A DNA stretch of 64,000 nucleotides from RECM01 sp047921215 (GTDB lineage Bacteria; Bacteroidota; Rhodothermia; Balneolales; Cyclonatronaceae). This document shows positions 36,795 through 46,005 of the stretch, piece after piece. The first letter of the stretch is position 1. The number at the start of each line of letters is the position of its first letter. The DNA lies in contig JBLRWO010000001.1 in the NCBI GenBank assembly GCA_047921215.1, forward strand, positions 124,001-188,000. Direction: 5' to 3'. The notes under the pieces are model-generated. The model was not told the DNA's origin and made no database searches. It saw only the letters and a program-made list of their open reading frames with translations. The translations under genes were made by a program, and so were the position numbers.

Positions 36795-38093
36795 TCAGCC
36801 CTGTTGTACCCTCTTCAGGCCTTTGGCTCCGATGTCTTTGCGGTAACAGGCATTCTCAAAATGGATTTTCTCAACCTCAGTGTACGTTCTTGATATGGAT
36901 TCTTCGAGGCTGTCACCGCGGCCTACCACACAGAGAACACGGCCGCCGTTGGTAAGCAGATCCCCGTTTTCAAGACGGTACGTTCCACTTTGAAAGACAA
37001 GTACATCATCGCTCACATTGTCGAGGCCGGTAATTTTTTTACCCTTTTCGTAGGTGAGCGGATATCCCTTTGAAGCCATCACCACACCGGTATAGTAACC
37101 TTCATCTATTTCAAGATTAATATAATTCAATTTCCCGTTAACACAGGTCATCAGCAACTCCAGCACATCACTTTTGATGGCTGGCATCATAACCTGACAT
37201 TCGGGATCACCAAACCGGCAATTAAATTCAACCACTTTGGGTCCCTGGGCGGTCATCATCAGCCCGCAATAGAGTATCCCTTTATAGGGAAGCCCCTCCT
37301 CCATCATGGCAGACATCAAAGGTTTGATAATGCTGTCGTCTATCTCTTTCAAACCATTACTGTCGAGCAGAGGTGCTGGAGCGTAGGCCCCCATCCCGCC
37401 TGTATTCAGCCCTTTATCACCATCACCTATACGTTTGTGATCCTGTGCATGCATAATGATGCGGGCGGTTTCTCCGTCACAGATGGCAAATACAGAAACC
37501 TCCTCACCCGACAGAAATTCCTCGATTACTATCCGGTAGCTGGCTGAACTCAGATTTACATCATCGTTCATCATAGCAAGGGCTTCCATGGCCTCTTTAC
37601 GGTTTTCACAGACAAAGACCCCTTTGCCGGCGGCAAGGCCATCGGCCTTTAGTACCAGCGGGTATACTTCATTCTGATTGATGTACTCTTCAGCCTGACT
37701 CCACTCGTGCCGGTTGAACGTCGTGTAAGCGGCAGTTGGAATATTGTACTCCTCCATAATCGCTTTTGCAAACGATTTGCTTCCCTCAAGTTGTGCCGCA
37801 TTTTTGGAGGGACCGAAAACCTTGATGCCCTCATCCTCGAGATAGTCGGTAATGCCGTCAACCAGGGGTTGCTCGGGGCCTACCACTACAAGATCGATGC
37901 CGGAAGCTTCACAGAATTCAGATACCTCCTCGAAATTATTGATATCAATACTCAAATTAATCCCGAGAGCTTCGGTACCCGGATTACCAGGAGCAATATA
38001 AAGCCCGCCCAGCAAAGGGGATTTCGATATGGCCCATGCGAGAGCGTGTTCACGTCCGCCACCTCCGATTATGAGTACATTCAACGATTCCAT
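36795..38093 (-). CDS. purD: Phosphoribosylamine-glycine ligase
   Basis: The 432-residue ATP-grasp enzyme joins glycine to phosphoribosylamine in purine synthesis. It begins NVLIIGGGGREHALAWAI, has the VVGPEQPLVDG loop, the ATP-binding KADGLAAGKGVFVC and the catalytic FNCRFGDPECQVMMP. ATG 38093 lies 1 base after the tpiA stop and gives a start matching the family; an in-frame CTG/ATG region farther upstream would add 13 unrelated residues. Two-gene coupling with tpiA is likely. Confidence 0.95.
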   Translation of the reverse strand: MESLNVLIIGGGGREHALAWAISKSPLLGGLYIAPGNPGTEALGINLSIDINNFEEVSEFCEASGIDLVVVGPEQPLVDGITDYLEDEGIKVFGPSKNAAQLEGSKSFAKAIMEEYNIPTAAYTTFNRHEWSQAEEYINQNEVYPLVLKADGLAAGKGVFVCENRKEAMEALAMMNDDVNLSSASYRIVIEEFLSGEEVSVFAICDGETARIIMHAQDHKRIGDGDKGLNTGGMGAYAPAPLLDSNGLKEIDDSIIKPLMSAMMEEGLPYKGILYCGLMMTAQGPKVVEFNCRFGDPECQVMMPAIKSDVLELLMTCVNGKLNYINLEIDEGYYTGVVMASKGYPLTYEKGKKITGLDNVSDDVLVFQSGTYRLENGDLLTNGGRVLCVVGRGDSLEESISRTYTEVEKIHFENACYRKDIGAKGLKRVQQG

Positions 38094-38094
38094 G

Positions 38095-38868
38095 TTAAAC
38101 AAGTTTGGTTGCTGCCTGCACAATAGCGGCAAAACTGTCGGCCTTCAGGCTGGCCCCTCCTATCAATCCGCCGTCGACATCGTCCCGGCCCAGCAGATCG
38201 GCTGCATTATCGGGCTTCATACTTCCGCCATAGAGAATTCTGAGACCTGAAGCCACTTCATTTCCGGCTTTGTTACCGATTACCTTCCGGATAAAGGCAT
38301 GCATTTCCTGAGCCTGTTCCGGTGTAGCCGTTTCGCCGGTTCCGATAGCCCATACGGGTTCGTATGCTACCACAATTTTTGAAATTTCGGAACTATCCAT
38401 ATCGGATAGCGCTCCCAGCACCTGGGTTTCAACGACTTTAAAATGGTCGCCTGATTTTCGTTCACCGAGAACTTCGCCCACGCAAAAAACGGGTGTAAGG
38501 CCGTTAGCAAGGGCTTTCATAATTTTTTTACCAATTATCTGATCGGTTTCACCAAAGTATTCTCTTCGCTCGGAATGGCCTATGATTACATGGCTGCAAC
38601 CGGCATCTTTGATCATGACAGCACTGATCTCACCTGTGTAGGCACCATTGTCTTCGTAATGAAGGTTCTGTGCCCCCACCTGCATCCCGTCAACCTGTTT
38701 GGCAGCCTCAACTGCCTCAGTCAGTGATACGAATGGCGGACAGATCAGCATTTCAACCTGGTTGGGGACATTTTCCAGTTTTCCGGCCAGTTCGTTAAAA
38801 AACGATGCAGTTGTGCCTGCACCATTGTTCATTTTCCAGTTTCCTGCAATTAAATAATTTCTACCCAT
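38095..38868 (-). CDS. tpiA: Triosephosphate isomerase
   Basis: The 257-residue enzyme interconverts dihydroxyacetone phosphate and glyceraldehyde 3-phosphate. Catalytic residues are Lys in AGNWKMNNG near residue 11, the electrophilic His in IIGHSERREYFGE, and base Glu in VVAYEPVWAIGTG. The C-terminal phosphate loop LYGGSMKP is present. It is 1 base upstream of the purD start, and 20 bases downstream of the thioredoxin-like lipoprotein gene. Confidence 0.97.
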   Translation of the reverse strand: MGRNYLIAGNWKMNNGAGTTASFFNELAGKLENVPNQVEMLICPPFVSLTEAVEAAKQVDGMQVGAQNLHYEDNGAYTGEISAVMIKDAGCSHVIIGHSERREYFGETDQIIGKKIMKALANGLTPVFCVGEVLGERKSGDHFKVVETQVLGALSDMDSSEISKIVVAYEPVWAIGTGETATPEQAQEMHAFIRKVIGNKAGNEVASGLRILYGGSMKPDNAADLLGRDDVDGGLIGGASLKADSFAAIVQAATKLV

Positions 38869-38887
38869 GATATTGTTTAGTTTATTT

Positions 38888-40255
38888 TTAGTTAAATAGT
38901 GAATCCAGGTCCATCAGTACCTGGCTTACATCCCGGTCAACATATTTACGGATAATTCTTCCGTTTGCATCAACCAAAAACCTGGTGGGAACGGTTTTTA
39001 CATTCAGGCTCCTGAACAATTGCTCATCAGGATGCTGGCTGTTGCTGGCCACTGCCCAGTTGCGTTCCCGTTCCTCAAAAAAAGCTGTTATCAGTATGGG
39101 GTCTTCATCTACCGGAACTGTAATCAGCCGAAGCCCCATTGGTGCATAAGTAACATACATAAAATTGATCAGAGGATATTCTCCCTGGTAGCGCGGATCG
39201 GCGAGTTCCGCGAGTTCCAGAATATAAGGGTTACCGGCCAGCATTTCGGACGACAGCACAAGACCGTCTTCCATCTGCAATGAAAACTCCGGCATCGGCT
39301 TTCCGGGTGCAAACTTTTCCAGATCAGTAACCATATTTTCTGCCCACTCGCTGATCCCGGGCTGGTCCGAATAATTTCTGCCCAGTTCCCGGGCCGTCCC
39401 CAGGGCCTGATCCGAGCGGGTGCTGTCTGTAAACAATTCAATTTTACGTATCTGTAAAGCCACCTGGTCTTCCCGGTGCTGCGATACGGAAGTAAGAGAA
39501 TCAAGATAGTCAGTTGCCCGATGGAGCCCGTATTTCCTGGCCAGCCCGTTGGCCCCGTAAATGGCCAGTGTGGCAAAAACCTGTTCTGCGGGATCTATTG
39601 CACGGTCAATATAAATCAGCATACGCTCATCGTCCCAGCCGAGGGTAATTTCAACAGCAGCAAGTCCCGAATATTCTGCTGCCAGTGTACCCGGATACGA
39701 ATCCCTGACCGACCAGAACAGTTCCGACCAGGTATCAAGCATGTGCGGGATCGTGTCCTGCGGGACCTCCCCGCTGTTGATAAACATCGCTATACGGGCA
39801 TAATTTCTCTGAAGGCGTTCGTATACATTGAAGGCGTCGTGCTCGTTTGAACTGACCTTCCTGGTACGGGCAAATTCGGGAAGTTCTGCTTCTATGTGTA
39901 TGGTATCGCCCGGTGCCAGTATTAAATAGGATGCCGAAATGAGGTTGCCATACCGCTTAATCTGCATCGGGTACTGATCTCGCTGACTGAAAACTGCGGT
40001 TCCGCTGAATGAACCGTCCCGTTGGGTTTCAGAGAAAAACAGCGTATCGGTCTGCTGACTGCCGCCTCCGGTTACAATCAGCTGAATACCGGAATAGTTG
40101 GCAGTAGTATCCAGTTCTGCATTCACTGTAATTTTTCCGTAAACATGTGCTTCATAGTTCACTTCGTCGGGTTCACCTGAACAGCCGGTCAGCAACACCG
40201 GCAGCACAACAGCAGTAAGTGTAAACAGCAGATATATCGGTTTCGTTGTTCTCAT
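38888..40255 (-). CDS. Thioredoxin-fold lipoprotein without CXXC
   Basis: The 455-residue protein has a lipoprotein signal ending LLTGC with Cys25, an N-terminal beta domain of the kind found before thioredoxin domains in Bacteroidota (DUF4369-like; GKITVNAELDTTANYSGI), a helical middle, and a C-terminal thioredoxin-like domain from about residue 310 ending RFLVDANGRIIRKYVDRDV. Where TlpA/ResA-type proteins have CxxC after the first strand, it reads LELAELADP, with no cysteine. It can therefore not act as a standard thiol reductase. ATG 40255 is preferred to the TTG one codon upstream. Confidence 0.7.
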   Translation of the reverse strand: MRTTKPIYLLFTLTAVVLPVLLTGCSGEPDEVNYEAHVYGKITVNAELDTTANYSGIQLIVTGGGSQQTDTLFFSETQRDGSFSGTAVFSQRDQYPMQIKRYGNLISASYLILAPGDTIHIEAELPEFARTRKVSSNEHDAFNVYERLQRNYARIAMFINSGEVPQDTIPHMLDTWSELFWSVRDSYPGTLAAEYSGLAAVEITLGWDDERMLIYIDRAIDPAEQVFATLAIYGANGLARKYGLHRATDYLDSLTSVSQHREDQVALQIRKIELFTDSTRSDQALGTARELGRNYSDQPGISEWAENMVTDLEKFAPGKPMPEFSLQMEDGLVLSSEMLAGNPYILELAELADPRYQGEYPLINFMYVTYAPMGLRLITVPVDEDPILITAFFEERERNWAVASNSQHPDEQLFRSLNVKTVPTRFLVDANGRIIRKYVDRDVSQVLMDLDSLFN

Positions 40256-40281
40256 CAAGTAAAATGAATGATATAAAAAAA

Positions 40282-41763
40282 TTATGATTCGTCTTTTAAC
40301 CGGGAAAGCAGCATATCCCTTACCAACTGTGGATTAGCCTTGCCTTGCGACTGCCGCATTACCTGGCCGACGAAAAATCCGATAAGCCCCTCTTTCCCCT
40401 CTCTGAAACGGGCGGTTTCATCGGGATTATCAGCGATAACCTGATCCACAATCGGCTGGAGGAATCCACTGTCGGATACCTGAAGCAGGTTTTTCTCCTG
40501 CGCGATTTCATCAGCTGATTTCACGGTTTCAAGCATCTCATTAAATATAGTTTGCATAGCCGAGGAACTGATCTTGTCAGAATCACGGAGACGGATCAAC
40601 CCGGCCAGCCGATCCGGGCCTATGGTAAAATCCCTGATATCGATTCCCGATTCGTTTAGTACCCTCCTGACCTCCGACAAAATGAGATTAGCTACAGATT
40701 TTGCACTGCCCTGGCCAGTGTAAACAAGTACGGCTTCAAAATAATCGGCTATCTTACGGTCATCGGTCAATATTGATGCGTCAGGCTCCGGAAGATTCAA
40801 TGTAGTGACAAAACGGTCGTGGCGGACTGCCGGCAGCTCCGGAAGTTCTTTCCTGACCTCTTCCAGAAAGTCACGGGTCACAAAAACCGGGGGCAGGTCG
40901 GGATCCGGGAAATAGCGGTAATCATGTGCTTCCTCTTTCGAACGCATCTGCCGGGTTTCGTTTTTATTGGGATCCCAGAGCAATGTCTGTTGAACAACAG
41001 ACCCACCGTTTCTGACTACCTGTTTCTGCCTTTCAATTTCGTAGGTCAGCGCCCGCTCCACATTCCGGAAGGAGTTCATATTTTTCAATTCGGTGCGCGT
41101 TCCGAGTTCCTTTTGCCCAACCGGCCTGATAGATATATTGGCATCGCAGCGCAGGCTTCCCTCCTCCATATTACCATCGCAGATCTCCAGGTACTGAACT
41201 ATCTGCTTAATTTTACTCAGATAGGCATAGGCCTCACGAGGGGAGCTGATATCCGGTTCTGTTACAATTTCGATCAGTGGAGTACCGGCACGGTTCAAAT
41301 CAACCAGGGTATTGTATGGATCCAGATCGTGGATCGATTTGCCGGCGTCCTCCTCCATATGAATCCGTTTAATTCGAATTCGTTTGGTACTTCCGTCATC
41401 ACGTGTGATGTCTATATGACCGTCGTGGCAGATTGGGGTTTCAAACTGTGATATCTGATATCCTTTGGGCAGATCGGGGTAAAAATAATTCTTTCGGGCG
41501 AATACCGATTTATCGGCGATACTGCAGTTGGTAGCCAGACCGATCCTGACAGCATAACGCACAAGATTCTCATTCAAAACCGGGAGGGTACCGGGATGGC
41601 CAATACAAAGGGGTGTAATATTCGTATTGGGGGCATTGCCAAATGCCGTACTCACAGGGGCAAAAGCCTTGCTTTGGGTGAGCAACTGTGCGTGGACCTC
41701 CAAACCGATTACGGTTTCAAATTCAGCAGACGAATTAAACGTGATTTCCTGGTCGGTAGCCAA
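40282..41763 (-). CDS. gatB: Aspartyl/glutamyl-tRNA amidotransferase subunit B
   Basis: The 493-residue protein phosphorylates Glu- or Asp-tRNA and amidates it with ammonia channelled from GatA. Conserved parts are GLEVHAQLLTQSKAF at the start, the SVFARKNYFYPDLPKGYQIS stretch, DLNRAGTPLIEIVTEPD, and the C-terminal YqeY-like GatB tail ending RDMLLSRL. No ATG lies before the conserved start, so TTG 41763 is chosen. gatA and gatC are not in the window. Confidence 0.96.
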   Translation of the reverse strand: MATDQEITFNSSAEFETVIGLEVHAQLLTQSKAFAPVSTAFGNAPNTNITPLCIGHPGTLPVLNENLVRYAVRIGLATNCSIADKSVFARKNYFYPDLPKGYQISQFETPICHDGHIDITRDDGSTKRIRIKRIHMEEDAGKSIHDLDPYNTLVDLNRAGTPLIEIVTEPDISSPREAYAYLSKIKQIVQYLEICDGNMEEGSLRCDANISIRPVGQKELGTRTELKNMNSFRNVERALTYEIERQKQVVRNGGSVVQQTLLWDPNKNETRQMRSKEEAHDYRYFPDPDLPPVFVTRDFLEEVRKELPELPAVRHDRFVTTLNLPEPDASILTDDRKIADYFEAVLVYTGQGSAKSVANLILSEVRRVLNESGIDIRDFTIGPDRLAGLIRLRDSDKISSSAMQTIFNEMLETVKSADEIAQEKNLLQVSDSGFLQPIVDQVIADNPDETARFREGKEGLIGFFVGQVMRQSQGKANPQLVRDMLLSRLKDES

Positions 41764-41883
41764 ATAAAATGTATTAGTTCCTGTTCGTTATATTAAACCT
41801 GTAATTTACTAAAGATTGCGGCATATTACACGGTTTTATCTGCATTCGATCAGCGCCGCTTTTGAAGAAACCAACCGAAACAT

Positions 41884-41949
41884 CCGGCAAACCGAGCGTA
41901 CACCACATCCCAACCCAAACACCCGGTAAACCGAACGTACACCACATCC
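41884..41949. repeat. Two 27-bp direct repeats upstream of gatB
   Basis: Copies at 41884-41910 and 41923-41949 match at 25 of 27 positions (shared start CCGG, shared end CGTACACCACATCC), with a 12-base spacer. They lie between the permease terminator and gatB on the minus strand. No gene is present. The unit has no known match that I recognise. Confidence 0.8.
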
Positions 41950-41987
41950 GAAAATAAAGAACCCCGCGCCTGGTCAGGACGCGGGGT
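41950..41987 (-). terminator. Rho-independent terminator of the ABC permease/adaptor operon
   Basis: On the minus strand a GC-rich stem (ACCCCGCG pairing with CGCGGGGT, 11-base loop, arms within 41961-41987) is followed by the T-rich TTCTTTATTTT. It lies 38 bases past the last permease stop, where the transcript should end before gatB. Confidence 0.85.
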
Positions 41988-42024
41988 TGCTGTTGTCAGG
42001 TTATTCTATACCTGTCTGAGAAGT

Positions 42025-43266
42025 TTACTCGTAACGAAGAGATTCAACGGGATCGACCCTGGCCGCTTTGAATGCCGGAAAAACACCGGCAACAAGTCCG
42101 ATTAATGTGAGGATTCCGGCAGTCAGGATGGTGGTGCTGTACGAAAGCACCGGATTTCCGAGAAACTGCCCGGGGCCTTCATCAAGCTGCAGCGACTGAA
42201 CACCGGTAACAATTCCACCGGCAATCAGTATTCCGATCAGACCACCGATGATGCAGATCATCATCGATTCAAAGATGAACTGACCAACTATATGCCTTTT
42301 GCGGGCTCCTACCGCTTTTTTTATACCGATTTCCTGGGTTCGCTCTTTCACGACCACATACATGATATTGGCCACTCCTACCCCGGCAATTATCAGGGTG
42401 AACAACCCAATGGTGAGCATAAAAATCTGAAGTCCCAGACTTACCTGCCGGTTCATTTTTTCAGCCTCAATGAAGTCCCACATGCGAATGGCCTGCTGGT
42501 CTGACGGATCGAATTTATATTTGGCAGCCATCACCCTGCGGAATTCCGAGTTGATAAGCTCCTGATGAGCGGCATCGGCAGGCCTGAGCAGTATCGAACT
42601 CAGATAACGGTGACCATACATGGTCCGGAACGTTGTATATGGAATGATAACCCGGTCTGAATCGGGGCCGTAATTCATGCCGGTTTGCAGCTTTGGCTCC
42701 ATAACCCCTACCACTACAAAAGGTGTTCTGTCAACCATTATCTCCTGACCTACGGGGTTTTCCTGACCATAGAGCCGCTCCGCGATATTATTCCCGATAA
42801 ATGCCACCCTCCGCTGATAGGTTACATCATTCTCGTTCAGGAAGCGGCCGCCGGCTGCAGGGTACGTGGTACGCATGATTTCAAAATCGGGGTTAACACC
42901 CTCCATGTACGTATTGGTTCTCTCCGATCCGGCTTCAATGCTGGTGAAACGGCCATACTGGGGTGAGATACTCTCAATATGGGGCACTGTTTTGGAAACC
43001 AGATCGATATCTTCTTCCACGAAACGGATACGGCGCCCTATCTCGAGACCCTCGTAGGTGATACTGGTCTGGCCGCCGTATATCATCATAATCCGGTTAC
43101 CGGCGCCAAGCATACCTTTAATCATCTGGTTCGATAAACCTTCTCCGAACGAGAGCAGAATAACCACGGCAAAAGTACCCCAGGTTATAGCCATCAGCGT
43201 CAGGAAGGTTCGAAGCTTCTGACTTTTCAGATCCGAAAAGAATTCAGTCAACAGAATACGCCACAT
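42025..43266 (-). CDS. MacB-like ABC transporter permease (second)
   Basis: The 413-residue protein has one N-terminal membrane helix, a large periplasmic MacB-type domain (about residues 45-275), and a C-terminal FtsX domain with three helices (GVANIMYVVVKERTQEIGIK, then MICIIGGLIGILIAGGIVTG). It has no ATPase domain, so it needs a separate one. The start follows the first permease stop by 3 bases, and the two are homologous. Export of a drug, peptide or lipoprotein across the envelope is the family role. Confidence 0.88.
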   Translation of the reverse strand: MWRILLTEFFSDLKSQKLRTFLTLMAITWGTFAVVILLSFGEGLSNQMIKGMLGAGNRIMMIYGGQTSITYEGLEIGRRIRFVEEDIDLVSKTVPHIESISPQYGRFTSIEAGSERTNTYMEGVNPDFEIMRTTYPAAGGRFLNENDVTYQRRVAFIGNNIAERLYGQENPVGQEIMVDRTPFVVVGVMEPKLQTGMNYGPDSDRVIIPYTTFRTMYGHRYLSSILLRPADAAHQELINSEFRRVMAAKYKFDPSDQQAIRMWDFIEAEKMNRQVSLGLQIFMLTIGLFTLIIAGVGVANIMYVVVKERTQEIGIKKAVGARKRHIVGQFIFESMMICIIGGLIGILIAGGIVTGVQSLQLDEGPGQFLGNPVLSYSTTILTAGILTLIGLVAGVFPAFKAARVDPVESLRYE

Positions 43267-43269
43267 GAG

Positions 43270-44502
43270 TTAACTCCTTAAACAGTCAACAATGTCCATC
43301 CGGGATGCCCGCCACGCCGGCATCAGTCCTGACGCAAATCCGATCATGGCCAGAACAACGAATGCGATAAGACCAACCTCGGGTGTAAAGACCGGCACCC
43401 CTACAAACTCTTTAATGGGATTGAAGGCCAGGGCTTTTACGACCAGCCAACCGATGCCGTATCCCAATGCTGCACCCAGGCCAACCAGCATGAATGTTTC
43501 ACTGAAAAACTGCCCCATAATGGTCAGCCTTCTGGCCCCGGCCGCTCTTCGTATTCCTATCTCTTTCATTCGTTCCTGAACCACCACAAACATGATGTTG
43601 GCTACACCAATGCCACCAACAGCAAGCGTAAATACACCTATCACGCCCAGAAAGATGTTGAAGCCAAGAAAGAAATAATGGATAAACTGGAAAAATTCGT
43701 TGGTATCCCAGACGAATACAGCCTCGCGGTCGGCAGGGTTGAAGGTGTACTTGCGACCGAGCACTTCATAAACCGCGTCCTTGGTCTCGTCGGCAAGCGT
43801 TACGTCATGCAGATCAAAAATGATATTGTTCACATAAGTGGCACCGAAGAGCGTTGCGAAGGTACTTTTTGGCATAAATGCCTTATCATGATCGCGAGCA
43901 CTATATGATGAATTCTGAATTTTGGGCTGCATCACACCGATAACAGTGAACGGGATGTTACCAACCATCACCTGCCGGCCAACAGCGTCATCCTCACCAA
44001 ACAACAGGTTTTTAAGTTCGTCACCCAGAAAGACTACCCTCCTTCTCTGCTCGAGATCCTTTTCATTAATCCATCGGCCGCCTGGTTGTGCAAAAACATT
44101 CCTCATCTCGCCATAGATTTCGTTCACACCGGAAATACTGGGAGTGTTCCTGCGGTCACCATTAGAGAACTGTATATTGCTTCTCTGGTATTCAGCCGAA
44201 ATGTTCCTGATGTTACTGACCTGCGACTGCAGCAGATCGGCATCTGATTCCCGGAACCGGATTTGCCTGCCAATGCCATATCCCTGAAACGCCTGGGTGG
44301 TGCGCCCGGGAAACATGATGAGAATATTGTCGCCCATTCCACGCATGTTCTGCTCCATCTGAACCCGGAACCCGAAACCAAACGCCAGCAATATGATTAG
44401 CGTGGCGGTTCCCCACATGATTCCAAATACAGTGAGGAAGGTCCGGAGTCGTTGGGAGGCGATGCTCCTGAAGAAATCAATAATGATCAGCAATAATCCC
44501 AT
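43270..44502 (-). CDS. MacB-like ABC transporter permease (first)
   Basis: The 410-residue protein is a homologue of the next gene: N-terminal helix (QRLRTFLTVFGIMWGTATLI), a periplasmic domain, and a C-terminal FtsX module (GVANIMFVVVQERMKEIGIR). It is likely to form a heterodimeric pore with the downstream permease. It starts 103 bases after the adaptor gene. The ATP-binding subunit usual in these clusters is missing here and must come from elsewhere. Confidence 0.88.
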   Translation of the reverse strand: MGLLLIIIDFFRSIASQRLRTFLTVFGIMWGTATLIILLAFGFGFRVQMEQNMRGMGDNILIMFPGRTTQAFQGYGIGRQIRFRESDADLLQSQVSNIRNISAEYQRSNIQFSNGDRRNTPSISGVNEIYGEMRNVFAQPGGRWINEKDLEQRRRVVFLGDELKNLLFGEDDAVGRQVMVGNIPFTVIGVMQPKIQNSSYSARDHDKAFMPKSTFATLFGATYVNNIIFDLHDVTLADETKDAVYEVLGRKYTFNPADREAVFVWDTNEFFQFIHYFFLGFNIFLGVIGVFTLAVGGIGVANIMFVVVQERMKEIGIRRAAGARRLTIMGQFFSETFMLVGLGAALGYGIGWLVVKALAFNPIKEFVGVPVFTPEVGLIAFVVLAMIGFASGLMPAWRASRMDIVDCLRS

Positions 44503-44605
44503 TTCAATATTCTCGTGATTTTAACTGCCCGGTTATGGATATCTCACGGCTGGTCCGGCAAACTGTCTTGCAGGAAAAAGCCGGGTGTCATCAGATCCAA
44601 CGTTA

Positions 44606-45712
44606 TTAATCAACAGTGAGTTTTCGTACGGGTTTTTCGAGCACTTTATCGCCCTTTTTCAATCCCTCTTTCACCTCGATATTGATGGCATCACTCAATC
44701 CGGTTTCAATCTCCTGCTCCACTCTTGACTCGGGTGAACTCCCCTCCAGTTCGACCATGCTTACACCCTCATTGAAGCTAACAACCCGTTCCGGTACAAT
44801 CAGAATGTTTTCACGCCTTTCGATTATGATGTCGGCATTGGCCGAAAAACCGGCTCTCAGTGTGTGCCCGTTCGTATTGTCGATCACGATTTCAACCGGA
44901 AATACGATGGCATTTTCCTGGCGCTGCGCCTTCAGTGAAATTTTATCCAGATATCCTGTTATCATCACACCCGGCATGGCACCGATTTTTATCTCTGCAG
45001 GCATACCCTCGTAAAGTTTCCCAACATCAATCTCATCAACAGTTCCCTTGAACAACAGGTTATCCATCGCGGCCATGGTCATAAGCGGAGTACCTGCCTG
45101 GAAAGAAGTAAGAGGAACCACCGGATCACCGATATCGATCATTTTTTCCAGTATATAGCCGCTGATCGGCGCTTTGATTACGCTTTCAATTTCGGTTCCT
45201 GCGATATTTACACGGCCCGATTCCAGGAGTTGCAGCTTCTCCCGGTTCATCTGATCGCGGAGCACCGCATCGTCATGCCTGCGTATGAATTCTTCGAATT
45301 CCCTTTCGGAAACCAGATTGCGTTCTTTGAGCTGGGTCATTCTGTCCAGTTCACGTTTGGCCGTGTTCACATCAATGGCCGACATTTCCAGGTTTCGCTT
45401 GGCTTCTGCCAGTTCCAGAGGCGTTGGATCAGGCTCAATTTCAATCAATGGCTGACCACGTTCGATGTATGAACCCGGTTCAGCATAAATCCGGCTAACC
45501 ACACCGGATATTTTTGATTTCACCTGAATTTCATTCTGCGGCTCAATGGTACCCACAGCGAGGGCTTTTTCAACAATGGTACCTTCTTCGACGGTTACAT
45601 AAGGCTGCGTGCTCTCTTTTTCATTTGCCGAATTACCGTCTTTGGTCACAAAAAAAACAGCCGCTGCAATTGCGCCTGCAATACCAATACCTGTTATTAT
45701 CTTTTTGGTCAT
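44606..45712 (-). CDS. MacA-like periplasmic adaptor (membrane fusion protein)
   Basis: From ATG 45712 the product has 368 residues: one N-terminal membrane helix (IITGIGIAGAIAAAVFFVT), a split lipoyl-like domain (VKSKISGVVSRIYAEPGSYI and later IKAPISGYILEKMIDIGDPV), a helical hairpin between the halves (about residues 100-180), and beta-barrel and membrane-proximal domains. Its partners are the two MacB-like permeases downstream, linking the inner membrane pore to an outer-membrane channel that is not encoded nearby. An in-frame ATG at 45787 would add 25 polar residues before the membrane helix, so the inner start is chosen. Confidence 0.88.
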   Translation of the reverse strand: MTKKIITGIGIAGAIAAAVFFVTKDGNSANEKESTQPYVTVEEGTIVEKALAVGTIEPQNEIQVKSKISGVVSRIYAEPGSYIERGQPLIEIEPDPTPLELAEAKRNLEMSAIDVNTAKRELDRMTQLKERNLVSEREFEEFIRRHDDAVLRDQMNREKLQLLESGRVNIAGTEIESVIKAPISGYILEKMIDIGDPVVPLTSFQAGTPLMTMAAMDNLLFKGTVDEIDVGKLYEGMPAEIKIGAMPGVMITGYLDKISLKAQRQENAIVFPVEIVIDNTNGHTLRAGFSANADIIIERRENILIVPERVVSFNEGVSMVELEGSSPESRVEQEIETGLSDAINIEVKEGLKKGDKVLEKPVRKLTVD

Positions 45713-46005
45713 GGTCAAAATATTCTGATTTTGATGAAAGGAATGATATGCCTGACCTATACGATGTAATTGCGATGATAGTTGCAATAAAATTCAGTTC
45801 CGTTTTACGGCACAGTCAAATTTTGAGACTTCCCATTTTCCACAAAAATCAAAATCCATGAACCCACCATCCTGATGTACATCTTATGTGATCAGCAGGG
45901 ATTGTGTAATCAGCAGGATTTAAGTAAATGATTCCGCTCACAGAAGGTGGATTTCTACACTCAGATACTGTATTTCTGATTAATCAGGAAACGGACAATT
46001 TTAAG

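Noticed and set aside
45887..45918. Near-duplicate TGTGATCAGCAGGG / TGTGTAATCAGCAGGA between aguA and the adaptor gene
   Set aside because: Units are short and imperfect with no other copies seen, so not separated from chance.
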